A DNA stretch of 64,000 bases from Pseudaquabacterium pictum (GCF_005403045.1 NZ_BJCL01000012.1:62001-126000); one strand, 5' to 3'. Counted from the stretch's first letter, positions 8,226-17,958 are shown. A program made the numbers and translations. Notes: generated by a model not told the origin, from the sequence alone.

Positions 8226-9149
8226 CTACTCCAGGTTCTGCACCTGCTCGCGCATCTGCTCGATCGCGACCTTCATCTCCACCGACACATTCGTCAGCTC
8301 CAGCGCCGACGACTTGCTGCCCAGGGTGTTGGCTTCGCGGTGCAGTTCCTGGATCAGGAAATCCAGCCGTTTGCCCAGCTCACCGCCGGCCAGCAGCAGG
8401 CGGCTGATCTCGTCGAGGTGGGCGCCGAGGCGGGCCAGCTCCTCGGCCACGTCGATGCGCAGCGCATAGGCGGCAGCCTCGTTCAGCGCACGGTCGCGCA
8501 GCGCCTCGGCCGTCACGCTGCCGCCCGCACCGGCGTTCTGCAGTGCCTCGTTCCATCGGTCCAGGAAGCGCTGCTGCTGGCGCTGCACCACCGCCGGCAC
8601 CAGCGGTGCGGCCTGCGTGGCCAGCTCGCGCAGGCGGGCGATGCGCTCCTGCAGGATGGCCACCAGGCGGGCACCTTCGCGCGCCCGGGCCTCGCGCAGG
8701 CCGTCGATGGCCACGCGCGCCGCGGCCAGCGCCGCCTCGTCCAGCCGCTCGGGCACGCCGCCCTGGCGGCACCAGCCCAGCGCCTCGTTCACGCTCAGCG
8801 GCCGGGCGTTGGGCAGCCAGCTGGTGACGGTGGATTCCAGCCGCGACAGCCGGTTCAGCTGCTCGGCCTGGGGCTGCGGCCAGGCGCCATCGGCTTCGCG
8901 CTGGGTGGCCACCCGCAGCTCGATCTTGCCGCGCTTGAAGGTCGCGCCGACCAGGTCGCGCAGCGCCGGTTCCAGGCCGCGCAGCTCATCGGGCAGGCGG
9001 AAGGCCAGGTCGAGGAAGCGGCTGTTGACCGAGCGCACCTCCACGCTGACGGCCGACGCTGCCGAGGTGCCGCGGCTGGCGGGTTCGTCGGTGCTGCCCC
9101 CCGCGCCGTGCGTGGCATGGGCAAAACCGGTCATGCTGTAAACTGACAT
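8226..9149 (-). CDS. yicC: YicC/YloC family endoribonuclease
   Basis: The 307-residue protein opens with the signature VYSMTGFA and VEVRSVNSRFLDLAFRLP, has the central helical region, and ends with the very conserved C-terminal block KRLDFLIQELHREANTLGSKS...VEMKVAIEQMREQVQNLE. YicC proteins are endoribonucleases implicated in small-RNA turnover. The start at 9149 gives the family-typical MSVYSMTGFA; a GTG 15 bp upstream is also in frame. A Gly/Ser-rich insert of about 15 residues sits after the first strand. The gene is divergent from the kinase gene with only 30 bp between starts, so their promoters must overlap. Confidence 0.94.
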   Translation of the reverse strand: MSVYSMTGFAHATHGAGGSTDEPASRGTSAASAVSVEVRSVNSRFLDLAFRLPDELRGLEPALRDLVGATFKRGKIELRVATQREADGAWPQPQAEQLNRLSRLESTVTSWLPNARPLSVNEALGWCRQGGVPERLDEAALAAARVAIDGLREARAREGARLVAILQERIARLRELATQAAPLVPAVVQRQQQRFLDRWNEALQNAGAGGSVTAEALRDRALNEAAAYALRIDVAEELARLGAHLDEISRLLLAGGELGKRLDFLIQELHREANTLGSKSSALELTNVSVEMKVAIEQMREQVQNLE

Positions 9150-9179
9150 CGACCCACCAGACAAGGGAAAACACGGATT

Positions 9180-10148
9180 ATGTCAAAGCCCAAGCCTGCC
9201 CCTTTGCCCGCGGGCACGGTGGTCGGCGGCTATGCCATCGTCAAGAAGCTGGCAGCCGGTGGGTTCGGCGTGGTCTACCTGGCGGAAGACGCCGACCGCC
9301 ACAACGTGGCGATCAAGGAATACCTGCCCGCCTCGCTGGCCGAGCGCTCGCCCGGCGAACTGACGCCGCGGGTCAAGCCCGAGAAGCAGCCGCTGTACCG
9401 GCTGGGCCTGAAGAGTTTCTTCGAAGAAGGCCGCAGCCTCGCGCAGATCAGCCACCCCAGCGTGGTGAGCGTGCTGAACTTCTTCCGCGAGAACGAGACC
9501 GTCTACATGGTGATGAACTACCTGCAGGGCGACACCCTGCAGGATTTCATCGTCACCGCGCGGGACTTGAAGCGCGACAAGGTGTTCCGCGAGAGCACCA
9601 TCCGCAGCCTGTTCGACGAGATCCTGCGCGGCCTGCGCATCGTGCACCAGCACAAGATGCTGCACCTGGACATCAAGCCGGCCAATGTCTTCATCACCAA
9701 CGACAACAAGGCGGTGATGCTGGACTTCGGTGCCGCGCGCGAGGTGCTGTCGAAAGAGGGCAACTTCATCCGGCCGATGTACACCCCCGGCTTCGCCGCG
9801 CCCGAGATGTACCGCCGCGACGGCACCCTGGGCCCGTGGACCGACATCTATGCCATCGGCGCCTGCCTCTACGCCTGCATGCAGGGCTATCCGCCGAATG
9901 ACGCACCGCAGCGGCTGGAAAAGGACCGCCTGGCGCTGAGCCTCTCCCGCCTGCGCAATGTGTACTCCGACAACCTGATCGAGGTGACGGAATGGTGCAT
10001 GTCGCTGGACCCGCTGAGCCGGCCGCAGAGCGTGTTCGCGCTGCAGAAGGAACTGGCCCGCGAGACCGAGCGCCGCTACACCAAGCTGAGCTTCTCCGAG
10101 CGCATGAAGCTGCAGTTCGAGAGTCTGAAGACCGGGGCCAAGACGTGA
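9180..10148 (+). CDS. Serine/threonine protein kinase (Hanks type)
   Basis: The 322-residue soluble kinase has the glycine loop AAGGFGVVYLAED (25-37), catalytic Lys46 in AIKEY, the catalytic loop HLDIKPANV (162-170) and the DFG motif (182-184) followed by PMYTPGFAAPEM. The catalytic loop has HLD in place of HRD, so it is a non-RD kinase. No transmembrane segment or sensor domain is present; the protein stops shortly after the C-lobe. The PP2C phosphatase gene follows 112 bp downstream, suggesting an opposing kinase/phosphatase pair. The substrate is unknown. Confidence 0.94.
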   Translation: MSKPKPAPLPAGTVVGGYAIVKKLAAGGFGVVYLAEDADRHNVAIKEYLPASLAERSPGELTPRVKPEKQPLYRLGLKSFFEEGRSLAQISHPSVVSVLNFFRENETVYMVMNYLQGDTLQDFIVTARDLKRDKVFRESTIRSLFDEILRGLRIVHQHKMLHLDIKPANVFITNDNKAVMLDFGAAREVLSKEGNFIRPMYTPGFAAPEMYRRDGTLGPWTDIYAIGACLYACMQGYPPNDAPQRLEKDRLALSLSRLRNVYSDNLIEVTEWCMSLDPLSRPQSVFALQKELARETERRYTKLSFSERMKLQFESLKTGAKT

Positions 10149-10260
10149 TCTGCGGAGCCAAATTCTGGAGGCGGGCCGAGCGCCGGGCCGCTCCCAAGCC
10201 GGCCCGCCATCCCCTTGGGGGATCGCGCGGCGTACCCGCCGGGCGAGGGGCTGCACGGTC

Positions 10261-11190
10261 ATGAGGTTCAACGTCTACCAAGTCAGCCGCAAGGGTGGCC
10301 GGCCCAAGAACGAAGACCGGATGGGCTATTGCTACACCCGCTCGGCGGGGCTGTTTGCGCTGGCCGACGGCATGGGCGGTCATCCGGAGGGCGAGGTGGC
10401 CTCGCAGCTGGCGCTGCAGACGCTGTCGGCGCTGTTCCAGCGCGATGCCAAGCCCACGCTGAAGGATCCGCTGCGCTTCCTGCAGGATGCCGTGATGGCC
10501 GGCCACCAGCAACTGCTGCGCTATGCCACCGACCGCGGCCTGATGGACACGCCGCGCACCACCGTGGTGGCCTGCGTGCTGCAAGGCACCTCGGCCTACT
10601 GGGCGCACTGCGGCGACAGCCGCCTGTACCTGGTGCGCGGCGACAAGCTGCTGGCCCGCACCCGGGACCACAGCTACAGCGAGCTGCAGGGCGCGCTGGC
10701 GCAGTCCGGCCAGCCGCTGCCGGGTGATGCCCACCGCTACAACCGCAATGTGCTGTTCACCTGCCTGGGCAGCCCCGGCAAGCCGGTGGTCGACACGTCG
10801 GGCCCGATGGTGCTGCAGGCCGGCGACCGGCTGATGCTGTGCAGTGACGGCCTGTGGGGCGCCGTGAGCGACGAGGCCATCGTGCAGACGCTGGGTGCCC
10901 GCACCGTGTCCGACGCCGTGCCCGACCTGGCCGAGCAGGCCCTGCGCAGCGCCGGCAGCAAGAGCGACAACGTGACGGTGCTGGCGGTGGAGTGGGAAGG
11001 TGCCGAGCCGCACGCCGCGCCGCCGGTGGTGCACACCCGGGCGCTGGGAGACGAGGTCTTCGCCTCCACCATCCAGGCCAGCCTGGCCGCCGGCGAAGTG
11101 CCGGCCGAAGAACTGGACGACGCCGAGATCGAGCGCTCGATCCGTGAGATCAACGAGGCGATCAAGCGGTCGTCTCACAAGAAACCCTGA
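10261..11190 (+). CDS. PP2C-type protein serine/threonine phosphatase
   Basis: The 309-residue protein has the metal-dependent PP2C motifs in order: [35 protein letters not shown]...[33 protein letters not shown] and a final KSDNVTVL. The Asp residues of these motifs bind the two metal ions. A charged tail of about 50 residues follows the domain ([22 protein letters not shown]). It lies between the kinase (112 bp upstream) and rph (8 bp downstream) and is presumably the phosphatase that reverses the kinase. Confidence 0.94.
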   Translation: MRFNVYQVSRKGGRPKNEDRMGYCYTRSAGLFALADGMGGHPEGEVASQLALQTLSALFQRDAKPTLKDPLRFLQDAVMAGHQQLLRYATDRGLMDTPRTTVVACVLQGTSAYWAHCGDSRLYLVRGDKLLARTRDHSYSELQGALAQSGQPLPGDAHRYNRNVLFTCLGSPGKPVVDTSGPMVLQAGDRLMLCSDGLWGAVSDEAIVQTLGARTVSDAVPDLAEQALRSAGSKSDNVTVLAVEWEGAEPHAAPPVVHTRALGDEVFASTIQASLAAGEVPAEELDDAEIERSIREINEAIKRSSHKKP

Positions 11191-11198
11191 GGTTCCCG

Positions 11199-11927
11199 AT
11201 GAGCCATTTCCAGCGCGGCGATGGCCGCGCGCACGACGCTTTGCGCCCGGTCAGCATCCAGCGCGGCTTCACCCGCCATGCCGAGGGGTCGGTGCTGGTC
11301 AGCTTCGGCCACACCCAGGTGCTGTGCACCGCCTCGGTGGAAGAGAAGGTGCCGCCGCACAAGCGCGGCAGCGGCGAGGGCTGGGTGACGGCCGAGTACG
11401 GCATGCTGCCGCGCGCCACCCACACCCGTGGCGACCGCGAGGCCGCCCGCGGCAAGCAGAGCGGCCGCACGCAGGAGATCCAGCGCCTGATCGGCCGCAG
11501 CCTGCGCTGCGTGTTCGACCTGGCGGCGTTGGGCGAGCGCAGCATCCTGATCGACTGCGACGTGCTGCAGGCCGATGGCGGCACCCGCACCGCGGCCATC
11601 ACCGGTGCCTACGTGGCGGCGGCCGATGCGGTGGCCTGGCTGATGGCCCAGGGCAAGCTGCAGGCCAGCCCGATCAAGGATGCGGTGGCCGCGGTCAGCG
11701 TGGGCATCGTCAACGGCACGCCGCTGCTGGACCTGGAGTACACCGAGGATTCGAGCTGCGACACCGACATGAACGTGGTGATGACCGGCAGCGGCGGCTT
11801 CGTCGAGCTGCAGGGCACGGCAGAGGGTGCATCGTTCAGCCGGGCCGAGATGGATGCCCTGCTGGCGCTGGCCGACAAGGGCATCCGCGAACTGGTGCTG
11901 GCGCAGCGCGCCGCGCTGGCGAAATAG
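11199..11927 (+). CDS. rph: Ribonuclease PH
   Basis: RNase PH trims the 3' ends of tRNA precursors using phosphate. The 242-residue sequence is complete and typical: [18 protein letters not shown], the phosphate-binding region [19 protein letters not shown], the [16 protein letters not shown] motif, and [19 protein letters not shown]. The length agrees with the usual 238-245 residues. The start is 8 bp after the phosphatase stop, so it is probably cotranscribed with the kinase/phosphatase genes or with rdgB, 12 bp downstream. Confidence 0.97.
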   Translation: MSHFQRGDGRAHDALRPVSIQRGFTRHAEGSVLVSFGHTQVLCTASVEEKVPPHKRGSGEGWVTAEYGMLPRATHTRGDREAARGKQSGRTQEIQRLIGRSLRCVFDLAALGERSILIDCDVLQADGGTRTAAITGAYVAAADAVAWLMAQGKLQASPIKDAVAAVSVGIVNGTPLLDLEYTEDSSCDTDMNVVMTGSGGFVELQGTAEGASFSRAEMDALLALADKGIRELVLAQRAALAK

Positions 11928-11939
11928 GGCGGCCGGGCC

Positions 11940-12575
11940 ATGCTGCGCCTGGTGCTGGCGTCGAACAACGCCAAGAAGCTGAGCGAGCTGCGGGCCCTGC
12001 TGGCTGGCCTGCCGCTGCAGCTGGTGACGCAGGGCAGCCTCGGCATCGCCGAGGCCGAGGAGCCGCACCACACCTTCATCGAGAACGCGCTGGCCAAGGC
12101 CCGGCATGCCGCGCGGGCCTGCGGTGGTGCGGCGCTGGCCGATGACTCCGGCCTGTGCGTGGGCGCACTGGCTGGTGCGCCAGGCGTCGTCTCGGCGCAC
12201 TACGCAGGCGAGGTGGCGGTGGTGGATGGCGAAGACCGCGAAGCCCGCCGCCGCCGGCAGGATGCCGCCAACAACGCCGCGCTGCTGGCCGCGCTGGCGC
12301 CGCACGCCGACCGCCGCGCGCACTTCATCAGCACCCTGGTGGCGGTGCGCCATGCCGACGACCCCGAGCCGCTGGTGGCCGTGGGCCGCTGGCCCGGCGA
12401 GATCCTCACCGCCCCGCGCGGCAGCCACGGCTTCGGCTATGACCCGCTGATGTGGATTCCCGCGCTGGACGCCACCGTGGCCGAGCTGCCGGCCGCGCTG
12501 AAGAACCAGCACAGCCACCGCGCGCGTTCGGCCGCCGTGCTGCGCGAGATGCTCGGCACGGCCTGGCATCTTTGA
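11940..12575 (+). CDS. rdgB: dITP/XTP pyrophosphatase (HAM1/RdgB)
   Basis: This enzyme cleans the nucleotide pool by hydrolysing dITP, ITP and XTP to the monophosphate. The 211-residue sequence shows the substrate-binding SNNAKKLSELRALL start, FIENALAKARHAAR, the ADDSGLCVGAL motif with catalytic Asp, and the late GFGYDPLMW and SHRARS motifs. The rph-rdgB-hemW order is common in betaproteobacteria. The start lies 12 bp after rph. Confidence 0.96.
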   Translation: MLRLVLASNNAKKLSELRALLAGLPLQLVTQGSLGIAEAEEPHHTFIENALAKARHAARACGGAALADDSGLCVGALAGAPGVVSAHYAGEVAVVDGEDREARRRRQDAANNAALLAALAPHADRRAHFISTLVAVRHADDPEPLVAVGRWPGEILTAPRGSHGFGYDPLMWIPALDATVAELPAALKNQHSHRARSAAVLREMLGTAWHL

Positions 12576-12585
12576 AGGCACTGCC

Positions 12586-13800
12586 GTGAGCCAGGACCTC
12601 GTCAGCCGCTACCTGCGCCCCGGCACGCTGCAGCTGGGCGATGCGCCGCCGCTGTCGCTCTACGTGCACCTGCCGTGGTGCATCGCCAAGTGCCCGTACT
12701 GCGACTTCAACAGCCACGCCCGGCCGGCCGATGCCGACGGCGGCCTGCCCGAGCAGCGCTACCTCGATGCGCTGGTGGCAGACCTGGAGGCCGCGCTGCC
12801 GCAGGTCTGGGGCCGGCCGGTCGTCAGCGTGTTCATCGGTGGCGGCACGCCCAGCCTGTTCTCGCCCGACGGCATCGACCGGCTGCTGACCGCCATCCGC
12901 GCCCGCCTGCCGCTGATTCCGGGCTGCGAGATCACGCTGGAGGCCAACCCGGGCAGCTTCGAACGGGCGCGCTTCCGCGCCTTCCGCACCGCCGGCATCA
13001 CCCGGCTGAGCGTGGGTGTGCAGAGCTTCGACGATGCGATGCTGGCCAAGCTGGGCCGGGTGCACGACGGCACCCAGGCCCGGGCGGCGTTGGCCGAGGC
13101 AGCCGCCTGCTTCGACACCTTCAACCTCGACCTGATGTACGCGCTGCCCGGCCAGACTCTGGCGATGCTCCAGGCCGACCTGGACGCGGCGCTGGCCTTC
13201 AACCCGCCGCACCTGTCGATCTACCACCTGACGGTGGAGCCCAACACCGTGTTCGCCACCGCGCCGCCGCCGGGCCTGCCCGACGACGACCTGGCCAGCG
13301 ACATGCTGGATGCGATCACCGCCCGCACCGCCGCCGCCGGGCTGCAGCGCTACGAGGTCTCCGCCTTCGCGCGGCCGGGCCACCGCTGCCTGCACAACCT
13401 GAACTACTGGACCTTCGGCGACTACCTCGGCATCGGTGCCGGCGCCCACGGCAAGCTGAGCTACCCGCACCGGGTGGTGCGCCAGGTGCGCTGGCGCGAG
13501 CCGCGGCGCTACATGGACGAGGCCCTGTCGGGCGACGGCGGCCGGGCGATGAGCAACGACGACGAAGTGCCGCGCGGGCAGCTGCCGTTCGAGTTCATGC
13601 TCAACGCGCTGCGGTTGAAGGATGGTTTCGCGCTGGCCGACTTCCAGGCCCGCACCGGCCTGCCGCTCAGCGCGGTTGCCCGGCCGCTGGCCGCTGCCGA
13701 GGCGCAAGGCCTCATCGCGCGGGATTTCGAGCGGGTGTGGCCGAGCGCGCGCGGCTTCGACTTCCTGTCGGACCTGCAGCAGCTGTTCCTGCCGGACTGA
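12586..13800 (+). CDS. hemW: Radical SAM heme chaperone HemW
   Basis: HemW is a radical-SAM protein that delivers haem to respiratory enzymes; it was formerly annotated as an oxygen-independent coproporphyrinogen oxidase. The 404-residue protein has the 4Fe-4S cluster motif CIAKCPYC near residue 30, the GGGTPSLF SAM-binding segment, LSVGVQSFDD, and the C-terminal region with LNYWTFGDYLGIGAGAHGKL. The start is GTG at 12586. The end overlaps the convergent LysR gene by 89 bp. It is the last gene of the rph-rdgB-hemW run. Confidence 0.95.
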   Translation: MSQDLVSRYLRPGTLQLGDAPPLSLYVHLPWCIAKCPYCDFNSHARPADADGGLPEQRYLDALVADLEAALPQVWGRPVVSVFIGGGTPSLFSPDGIDRLLTAIRARLPLIPGCEITLEANPGSFERARFRAFRTAGITRLSVGVQSFDDAMLAKLGRVHDGTQARAALAEAAACFDTFNLDLMYALPGQTLAMLQADLDAALAFNPPHLSIYHLTVEPNTVFATAPPPGLPDDDLASDMLDAITARTAAAGLQRYEVSAFARPGHRCLHNLNYWTFGDYLGIGAGAHGKLSYPHRVVRQVRWREPRRYMDEALSGDGGRAMSNDDEVPRGQLPFEFMLNALRLKDGFALADFQARTGLPLSAVARPLAAAEAQGLIARDFERVWPSARGFDFLSDLQQLFLPD

Positions 13801-14707
13801 GCGCCGGGATCGCCGCCAGCGCCGCGGCCGACTGCGCCAGCTCGTCCTGCAGCCAGTCGCGCAGCGCCAGCAGCGGTGGCCAGTCGGCCCGCGCCGGCGT
13901 GGTGGCCAGCCAGAAGCGGTCGGGGCCTTCCTCGGCCACCGTCACCGGAGACAGTTGCACCAGCCGCCCATCGGCCAGCGCATCGGCCGCCAGCAGCTGG
14001 CGTGACAGTGAAATGCCCAGCCCCTGCTCGGTGGCCTGCAGCATCAGCCCGGCATCGTTGAAGGCGGCCACCGGCGTGATGCGCGGTGCCAGTCCCTGCA
14101 GCGCAAACCAGTCGCGCCACTGGCCGGTGTTGCCCAGCAGAGGCTCGTCGGCCAGCGCCTGGGCACCGCGCCCGGCCAGGCGCTGCGCCACCGCCGGCGA
14201 ACCGACCACGATGCGCGGCGAGTCCAGCAGCGCCCAGGCCACCAGGCCGCGCCAGGGGCCACTGCCCTGGCGCAGCGCGGCATGGTGGCTGCCGTGGGCC
14301 AGGTCCTCGATGTTCTGCGAGGTGTGCAGGTCCAGCACGACGCCGGGATGCCGGGCCCGCCAGCGGCCCATGCGCGGCAGCAGCCAGCGCTGCGCGAACG
14401 AGGGCAGGGTGGTCAGGCGCAGCACGGTGGCGGCGTTGGCGCTGGTGGCGGCGGCGTCGCGCAGGGCGCTGTCCAGCTGGGCGAGCGCGGGCGCCACGCC
14501 GCGCAGCAGGGCCTCACCGGCGGCATTGAGCACGATGCGCCGGCCCGGCCGGTCGAACAGCTGCAGGCCGGTCTGCGCCTCCAGGTGCTGGATCTGCTGG
14601 CTGACGGCGCTGTGCGTCAGGTGCAGCACGTCGGCGGCGGCGCGCAGGTTGCCCCGGCGCGCCACTTCAACGAACGCGGGCAGGGTGTTCAGCGGAAGGC
14701 GTGCCAT
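13712..14707 (-). CDS. LysR-family transcriptional regulator (GcvA-like)
   Basis: The 331-residue protein has the N-terminal winged HTH (LNTLPAFVEVARRGNLRAAADVLHLTHSAVSQQIQHLE) and the periplasmic-binding-like effector domain from about residue 90 (LRLTTLPSFAQRWLLPRM, a GcvA-type pattern). The ATG at 14707 is preferred to an in-frame 14755 start because homology begins there. The last 35 or so residues are Ala/Ser/Arg-rich and lie antisense to the end of hemW, so the usual C-terminus has been extended. It is divergent from the small gene at 14805, a probable target. Confidence 0.92.
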   Translation of the reverse strand: MARLPLNTLPAFVEVARRGNLRAAADVLHLTHSAVSQQIQHLEAQTGLQLFDRPGRRIVLNAAGEALLRGVAPALAQLDSALRDAAATSANAATVLRLTTLPSFAQRWLLPRMGRWRARHPGVVLDLHTSQNIEDLAHGSHHAALRQGSGPWRGLVAWALLDSPRIVVGSPAVAQRLAGRGAQALADEPLLGNTGQWRDWFALQGLAPRITPVAAFNDAGLMLQATEQGLGISLSRQLLAADALADGRLVQLSPVTVAEEGPDRFWLATTPARADWPPLLALRDWLQDELAQSAAALAAIPALSPAGTAAAGPTGSRSRARSATPARNPAR

Positions 14708-14710
14708 GCT

Positions 14711-14727
14711 GGTCAGTCTAGCTGACC
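14711..14727. promoter_or_regulatory. Possible LysR autoregulatory site
   Basis: GGTCAG-N5-CTGACC forms a 6-bp inverted repeat just upstream of the LysR start at 14707. Its position over the translation start region fits autorepression, which is usual in this family. A related half-site (CTGACCAGACTG) appears about 50 bp further towards the divergent gene. Confidence 0.4.
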
Positions 14728-14804
14728 GTTCCTGCCAGAAATCATCGATTCCCAAGGTCGATCCGGTTGCCTATGCTGACCAGACTGATCCACTGGAGAT
14801 GTCC

Positions 14805-15098
14805 ATGACCACCGTCTCGATCACCCGCTGCCCGCCGATCACGCTGCCCGAGCGTGGGCTGCGCTTCCTGGCAGCCGGGCTGCTGGCGGCGGCCGATGGC
14901 TGGCGCCGGCGCCAGCTGCAGCGCGCCGACGCGCGGCAGCAGCGGCTGGATGCCGCGCTCAGCGAGGACCTGAGCCCGGCCCTGCTGCGCGACATCGGTG
15001 CGCCCGCATGGCTGGAGGTGGCGGCCCGCGCCCGGCGGGCTGCCGACGATCAACGGCTGCAGGCCCAGCGGCTGGACGCCTGCCGGATGTTCCTGTAG
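14805..15098 (+). CDS. Small DUF1127-like protein
   Basis: This 97-residue protein has a basic helical centre (GWRRRQLQRADARQQRLDAAL) followed by LSPALLRDIGAPAW, which resembles the C-terminal LRDIG motif of DUF1127 proteins; some of these act in RNA maturation or phosphate/C1 regulation. The start at 14805 is preferred to the ATG at 14799 because TGGAG (14794-14798) abuts the first ATG and lies 6 bp before the second. It is transcribed divergently from the LysR gene, 97 bp away. Confidence 0.65.
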   Translation: MTTVSITRCPPITLPERGLRFLAAGLLAAADGWRRRQLQRADARQQRLDAALSEDLSPALLRDIGAPAWLEVAARARRAADDQRLQAQRLDACRMFL

Positions 15099-15114
15099 CG
15101 CGACCGCGCCGTGT

Positions 15115-16239
15115 TCAGACGCGGTGGATGGCCGTGCCCACGGTGCTCTTGAGCCGCTCGATCAGCGCCGGCGCGATGCGCTGCAGCGGCAGCACCTCGT
15201 GCGCCGCACCGGCGGCGATGGCCTCGCGCGGCATGCCGAAGACCACGCAGCTGGCCTCGTCCTGGCAGAGGTTCCAGCTGCCGGCGTCGCGCATGGTCTT
15301 CATCGCGCGGGCGCCGTCGGCACCCATGCCGGTGAGCATCACGCCCAGGGCATTGGGGCCCACCACCTTGGCGGCGGAGTCGAACAGCACTTCCACGCTG
15401 GGCTTGTGGCGGTTGACCGGGTCGCCGTCGCGCACCCGGGCCACGTAGTTGGCGCCCGAGCGTTCCACGCTCAGGTGCATGCCGCCCGGGGCGATGTAGG
15501 CATGGCCGGGCAGGATGCGGTCGCCGTCCACCGCCTCTTTCACCCGGATGCGGCACAGGCTGTCCAGCCGGGTGGCGTAGCTCTTGGTGAAGCCCGGCGG
15601 CATGTGCTGGGTGATGACCACCGCCGGCGCGTCGGGCGGCAGGTTCATCAGCACTTCCTTGGTGGCCTCGGTGCCGCCGGTGCTGGCGCCGATGAAGATG
15701 ATCTTCTCGGTCGACAGCCGGCCCAGGTTGGCCACCGGCGCGGCCGGGCGCACGCTGCCGGCGCCGGGACCGGCAGCGGTGGCCGTGCTGCCCGTGCCGC
15801 CGGGCGCTGCCGCCGGCGGCAGGCGGCGCACATGGGCGCGGGCGGCGGTGCGCACCTTGTCGGTGATGTCCTCGGCCAGCAGGCGCAGGCCATCGGCCAC
15901 GCCGATCTTGGGCTTGGCCACGAAGTCGATGGCGCCCAGTTCCAGCGCGCGCAGGGTCACCTCGGCGCCGCGCTCGGTCAGCGTGCTGACCATCACCACC
16001 GGCATCGGCCGCAGGCGCATCAGCTTGCTGAGGAAGTCGATGCCGTCCATGCGCGGCATTTCCACGTCCAGCGTGATCACGTCGGGGTTGAGGTTGCGGA
16101 TCATCTCGCGTGCCACCAGCGGGTCGCTGGCCGCGCCGATGCACTCCATGTCCGGCTGGCGGTTGATGATCTCCGCCAGCAGGCCGCGCACCAGGGCCGA
16201 ATCGTCCACCACCACCACGGTCGTCTTCTTGTTGGGCAT
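15115..16239 (-). CDS. cheB: Chemotaxis response regulator protein-glutamate methylesterase
   Basis: CheB removes methyl groups from chemoreceptor glutamates and deamidates glutamines. The 374-residue protein has an N-terminal receiver domain ([10 protein letters not shown]; phospho-acceptor Asp58 in [13 protein letters not shown]), an Ala/Gly/Pro linker around 140-175, and the methylesterase domain with the catalytic triad in GASTGGTEA (Ser), TQHMPPGFT (His) and LTGMGADGA (Asp). The start at 16239 fits family alignments. cheD ends 12 bp upstream, giving the order cheR-cheD-cheB on the minus strand. Confidence 0.97.
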   Translation of the reverse strand: MPNKKTTVVVVDDSALVRGLLAEIINRQPDMECIGAASDPLVAREMIRNLNPDVITLDVEMPRMDGIDFLSKLMRLRPMPVVMVSTLTERGAEVTLRALELGAIDFVAKPKIGVADGLRLLAEDITDKVRTAARAHVRRLPPAAAPGGTGSTATAAGPGAGSVRPAAPVANLGRLSTEKIIFIGASTGGTEATKEVLMNLPPDAPAVVITQHMPPGFTKSYATRLDSLCRIRVKEAVDGDRILPGHAYIAPGGMHLSVERSGANYVARVRDGDPVNRHKPSVEVLFDSAAKVVGPNALGVMLTGMGADGARAMKTMRDAGSWNLCQDEASCVVFGMPREAIAAGAAHEVLPLQRIAPALIERLKSTVGTAIHRV

Positions 16240-16250
16240 GTTGTCGCGCT

Positions 16251-16943
16251 CTAGAACAGGTCCACGGAGCCGCCGGCACTGGAGACCGGAGCGGCCCGCT
16301 GGGCGGCGATGCGGTCCTGGGCCACGAAGGCGTCGTTGTGGGTGGCCGCCAGGCGCTTGACCATGGCCTTGCCCGACGCAGGCAGGAAGCACACCTTGCG
16401 CGGGTAGATCTCCATGACGTCACGGCTGACGATCGGGATGCGCTCGGTCTGCAGGTAGTTGATGACGAACTGCGTGTTGCGCTCGCCCACGTTGATGCTG
16501 CTCATGCCGCCGATGACCGCACCGCCGCCGAAGATCTTGGCCTCCAGCGTCAGCCGCGAGGCGCCTCTTTTCAGCAGCTCGTTGATCAGCAGTTCCATCG
16601 CGTAGCTGCCGTAGCGGCCGGAATCGCCGGCGCCGTCGGGCAGCATGAAGTGGTTCATGCCGCCGATGCGGCGCTCGCGGTCCCAGATGCAGGCGGCGAT
16701 GCACGAGCCCAGCGTGGTGGTGATCAGCAGGTCCTCGTCATGCACGAAGTATTCGCCGGGCAGCACCTTCACCGCGTCGTTGCGGAAGTGCGCGTCCCAG
16801 AAGAAGAACGAGGCTTCTCCCGGCTTGCGCGGCGCAGACTTCAGGCGCTCCAGCCGGGCTTGCCCGCCCGCGGCAGGCAAGGCGCCTGCAGTCGGGAGGG
16901 CACGGGCTGCCGGCGCGCGCGCCGTGATTGGGGTCGACATCAT
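16251..16943 (-). CDS. cheD: Chemoreceptor glutamine deamidase CheD
   Basis: CheD deamidates glutamines of chemoreceptors and so tunes adaptation. The 230-residue protein has the catalytic Cys in [13 protein letters not shown] and the catalytic His in GGMNHFMLP, followed by [12 protein letters not shown] and [11 protein letters not shown]. Residues 1-45 are a Pro/Ala-rich extension before the domain. Two adjacent ATGs (16943, 16940) are possible; the first lies nearer to AAGGA and is used. It sits between cheR and cheB. Confidence 0.95.
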   Translation of the reverse strand: MMSTPITARAPAARALPTAGALPAAGGQARLERLKSAPRKPGEASFFFWDAHFRNDAVKVLPGEYFVHDEDLLITTTLGSCIAACIWDRERRIGGMNHFMLPDGAGDSGRYGSYAMELLINELLKRGASRLTLEAKIFGGGAVIGGMSSINVGERNTQFVINYLQTERIPIVSRDVMEIYPRKVCFLPASGKAMVKRLAATHNDAFVAQDRIAAQRAAPVSSAGGSVDLF

Positions 16944-17019
16944 GGGCTGGGTTGTCCTTGCTCGGATGAATATCGGCCGCAGCCGGACAAACTTCAGCCG
17001 CGCCGCCGCGGCGGCACGT

Positions 17020-17958
17020 TCAGACGCGCTGGTAGATGGTCTTGCCGCGCAGTTGGAACAGGTCGCGCGACTCGGTGAAGTTCTCCGAATGCCCCACGTA
17101 CAGCAGGCCGGCGGGCTTGAGCACCGCATGCATCTGCTGCAGCACCTGGCGCTGCGTGGGGTTGTCGAAATAGATCATCACGTTGCGGCAGAAGATGATG
17201 TCGAAGGGCTCGCCCAGGCCGCCGGCGCCGGTCCAGCCGCGGCTCATCAGGTTGAACGGGCGGAACTCGATCAGCTTGGCCAGTTCGGGCTTGACCCGCA
17301 TGAAACCGGCATTGGCGCCCTTGCCGCGCAGGAAGTGCCGCTGCAGCCGGTCGGGCGACAGGCCGCGGGCGTCGGCGTCGTAGACGCCGCGCTGGGCGGT
17401 GGCCAGCACCTTGGTGTCGATGTCGCTGGCGACGATGCGCACAGGCGCTGCGCTGCCCAACGCCTCGACCACGGTGATGGCGATGGAGTAGGGCTCCTCG
17501 CCGGTGCTGGCGGCACTGCACCAGATGCGCAGCGGCTTGCCCGGGTTCTTGCCGGTGATGGCCTTCAGGTCGTCGACCAGCGCGTGGAAGTGGTGGTCCT
17601 CGCGGAAGAAGGCGGTCAGGTTGGTCGTCAGGCAGTTGATGAATTCCTGCCATTCCGCGTCACCCGACGCACCGGTGTTGGCCTGCAGCCATTGCAGGTA
17701 GCTGGCAAAGCTGCGGTGGCTGGTCTCGCGCAGGCGGCGCGACAGCCGGCTGTAGACCATGGCCTGCTTGCCCGCATGCAGGCTGATGCCGGCGCGCTGG
17801 TAGATCAGCTCGCGCACGCGGTCGAAGTCGGCCGCGGAGAAGCTGAATTCCTGGTCGGCCGCCAGCGGCGGGCCGGCGGTGGCGCGCGCGTCCGCGGCTT
17901 TGGCCGTGGCGCGTGGCGCCGGGGTGGTCGCAGTGGGGGGAGGCAGCAGATCGCTCAT
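17020..17958 (-). CDS. cheR: Chemotaxis protein methyltransferase
   Basis: CheR methylates chemoreceptor glutamates using S-adenosylmethionine. The 312-residue protein has a Pro/Ala-rich N-terminal stretch of about 45 residues, the helical N-domain (FDRVRELIYQRAGISLHAGKQAMVYSRLSRRLR), the SAM-binding motif WCSAASTGEEPYS, ASDIDTKVL, and FDIIFCRNVMIYF. The gene begins the cheR-cheD-cheB set. No cheA, cheW or cheY is in the window, so the core signalling genes must lie elsewhere. Confidence 0.97.
   Translation of the reverse strand: MSDLLPPPTATTPAPRATAKAADARATAGPPLAADQEFSFSAADFDRVRELIYQRAGISLHAGKQAMVYSRLSRRLRETSHRSFASYLQWLQANTGASGDAEWQEFINCLTTNLTAFFREDHHFHALVDDLKAITGKNPGKPLRIWCSAASTGEEPYSIAITVVEALGSAAPVRIVASDIDTKVLATAQRGVYDADARGLSPDRLQRHFLRGKGANAGFMRVKPELAKLIEFRPFNLMSRGWTGAGGLGEPFDIIFCRNVMIYFDNPTQRQVLQQMHAVLKPAGLLYVGHSENFTESRDLFQLRGKTIYQRV

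Noticed and set aside
12675-14804. The long plus-strand frame upstream of the DUF1127-like gene.
   Set aside because: It overlaps hemW in another frame and LysR on the other strand; only its last part (from 14805) has a ribosome site and a sensible protein.
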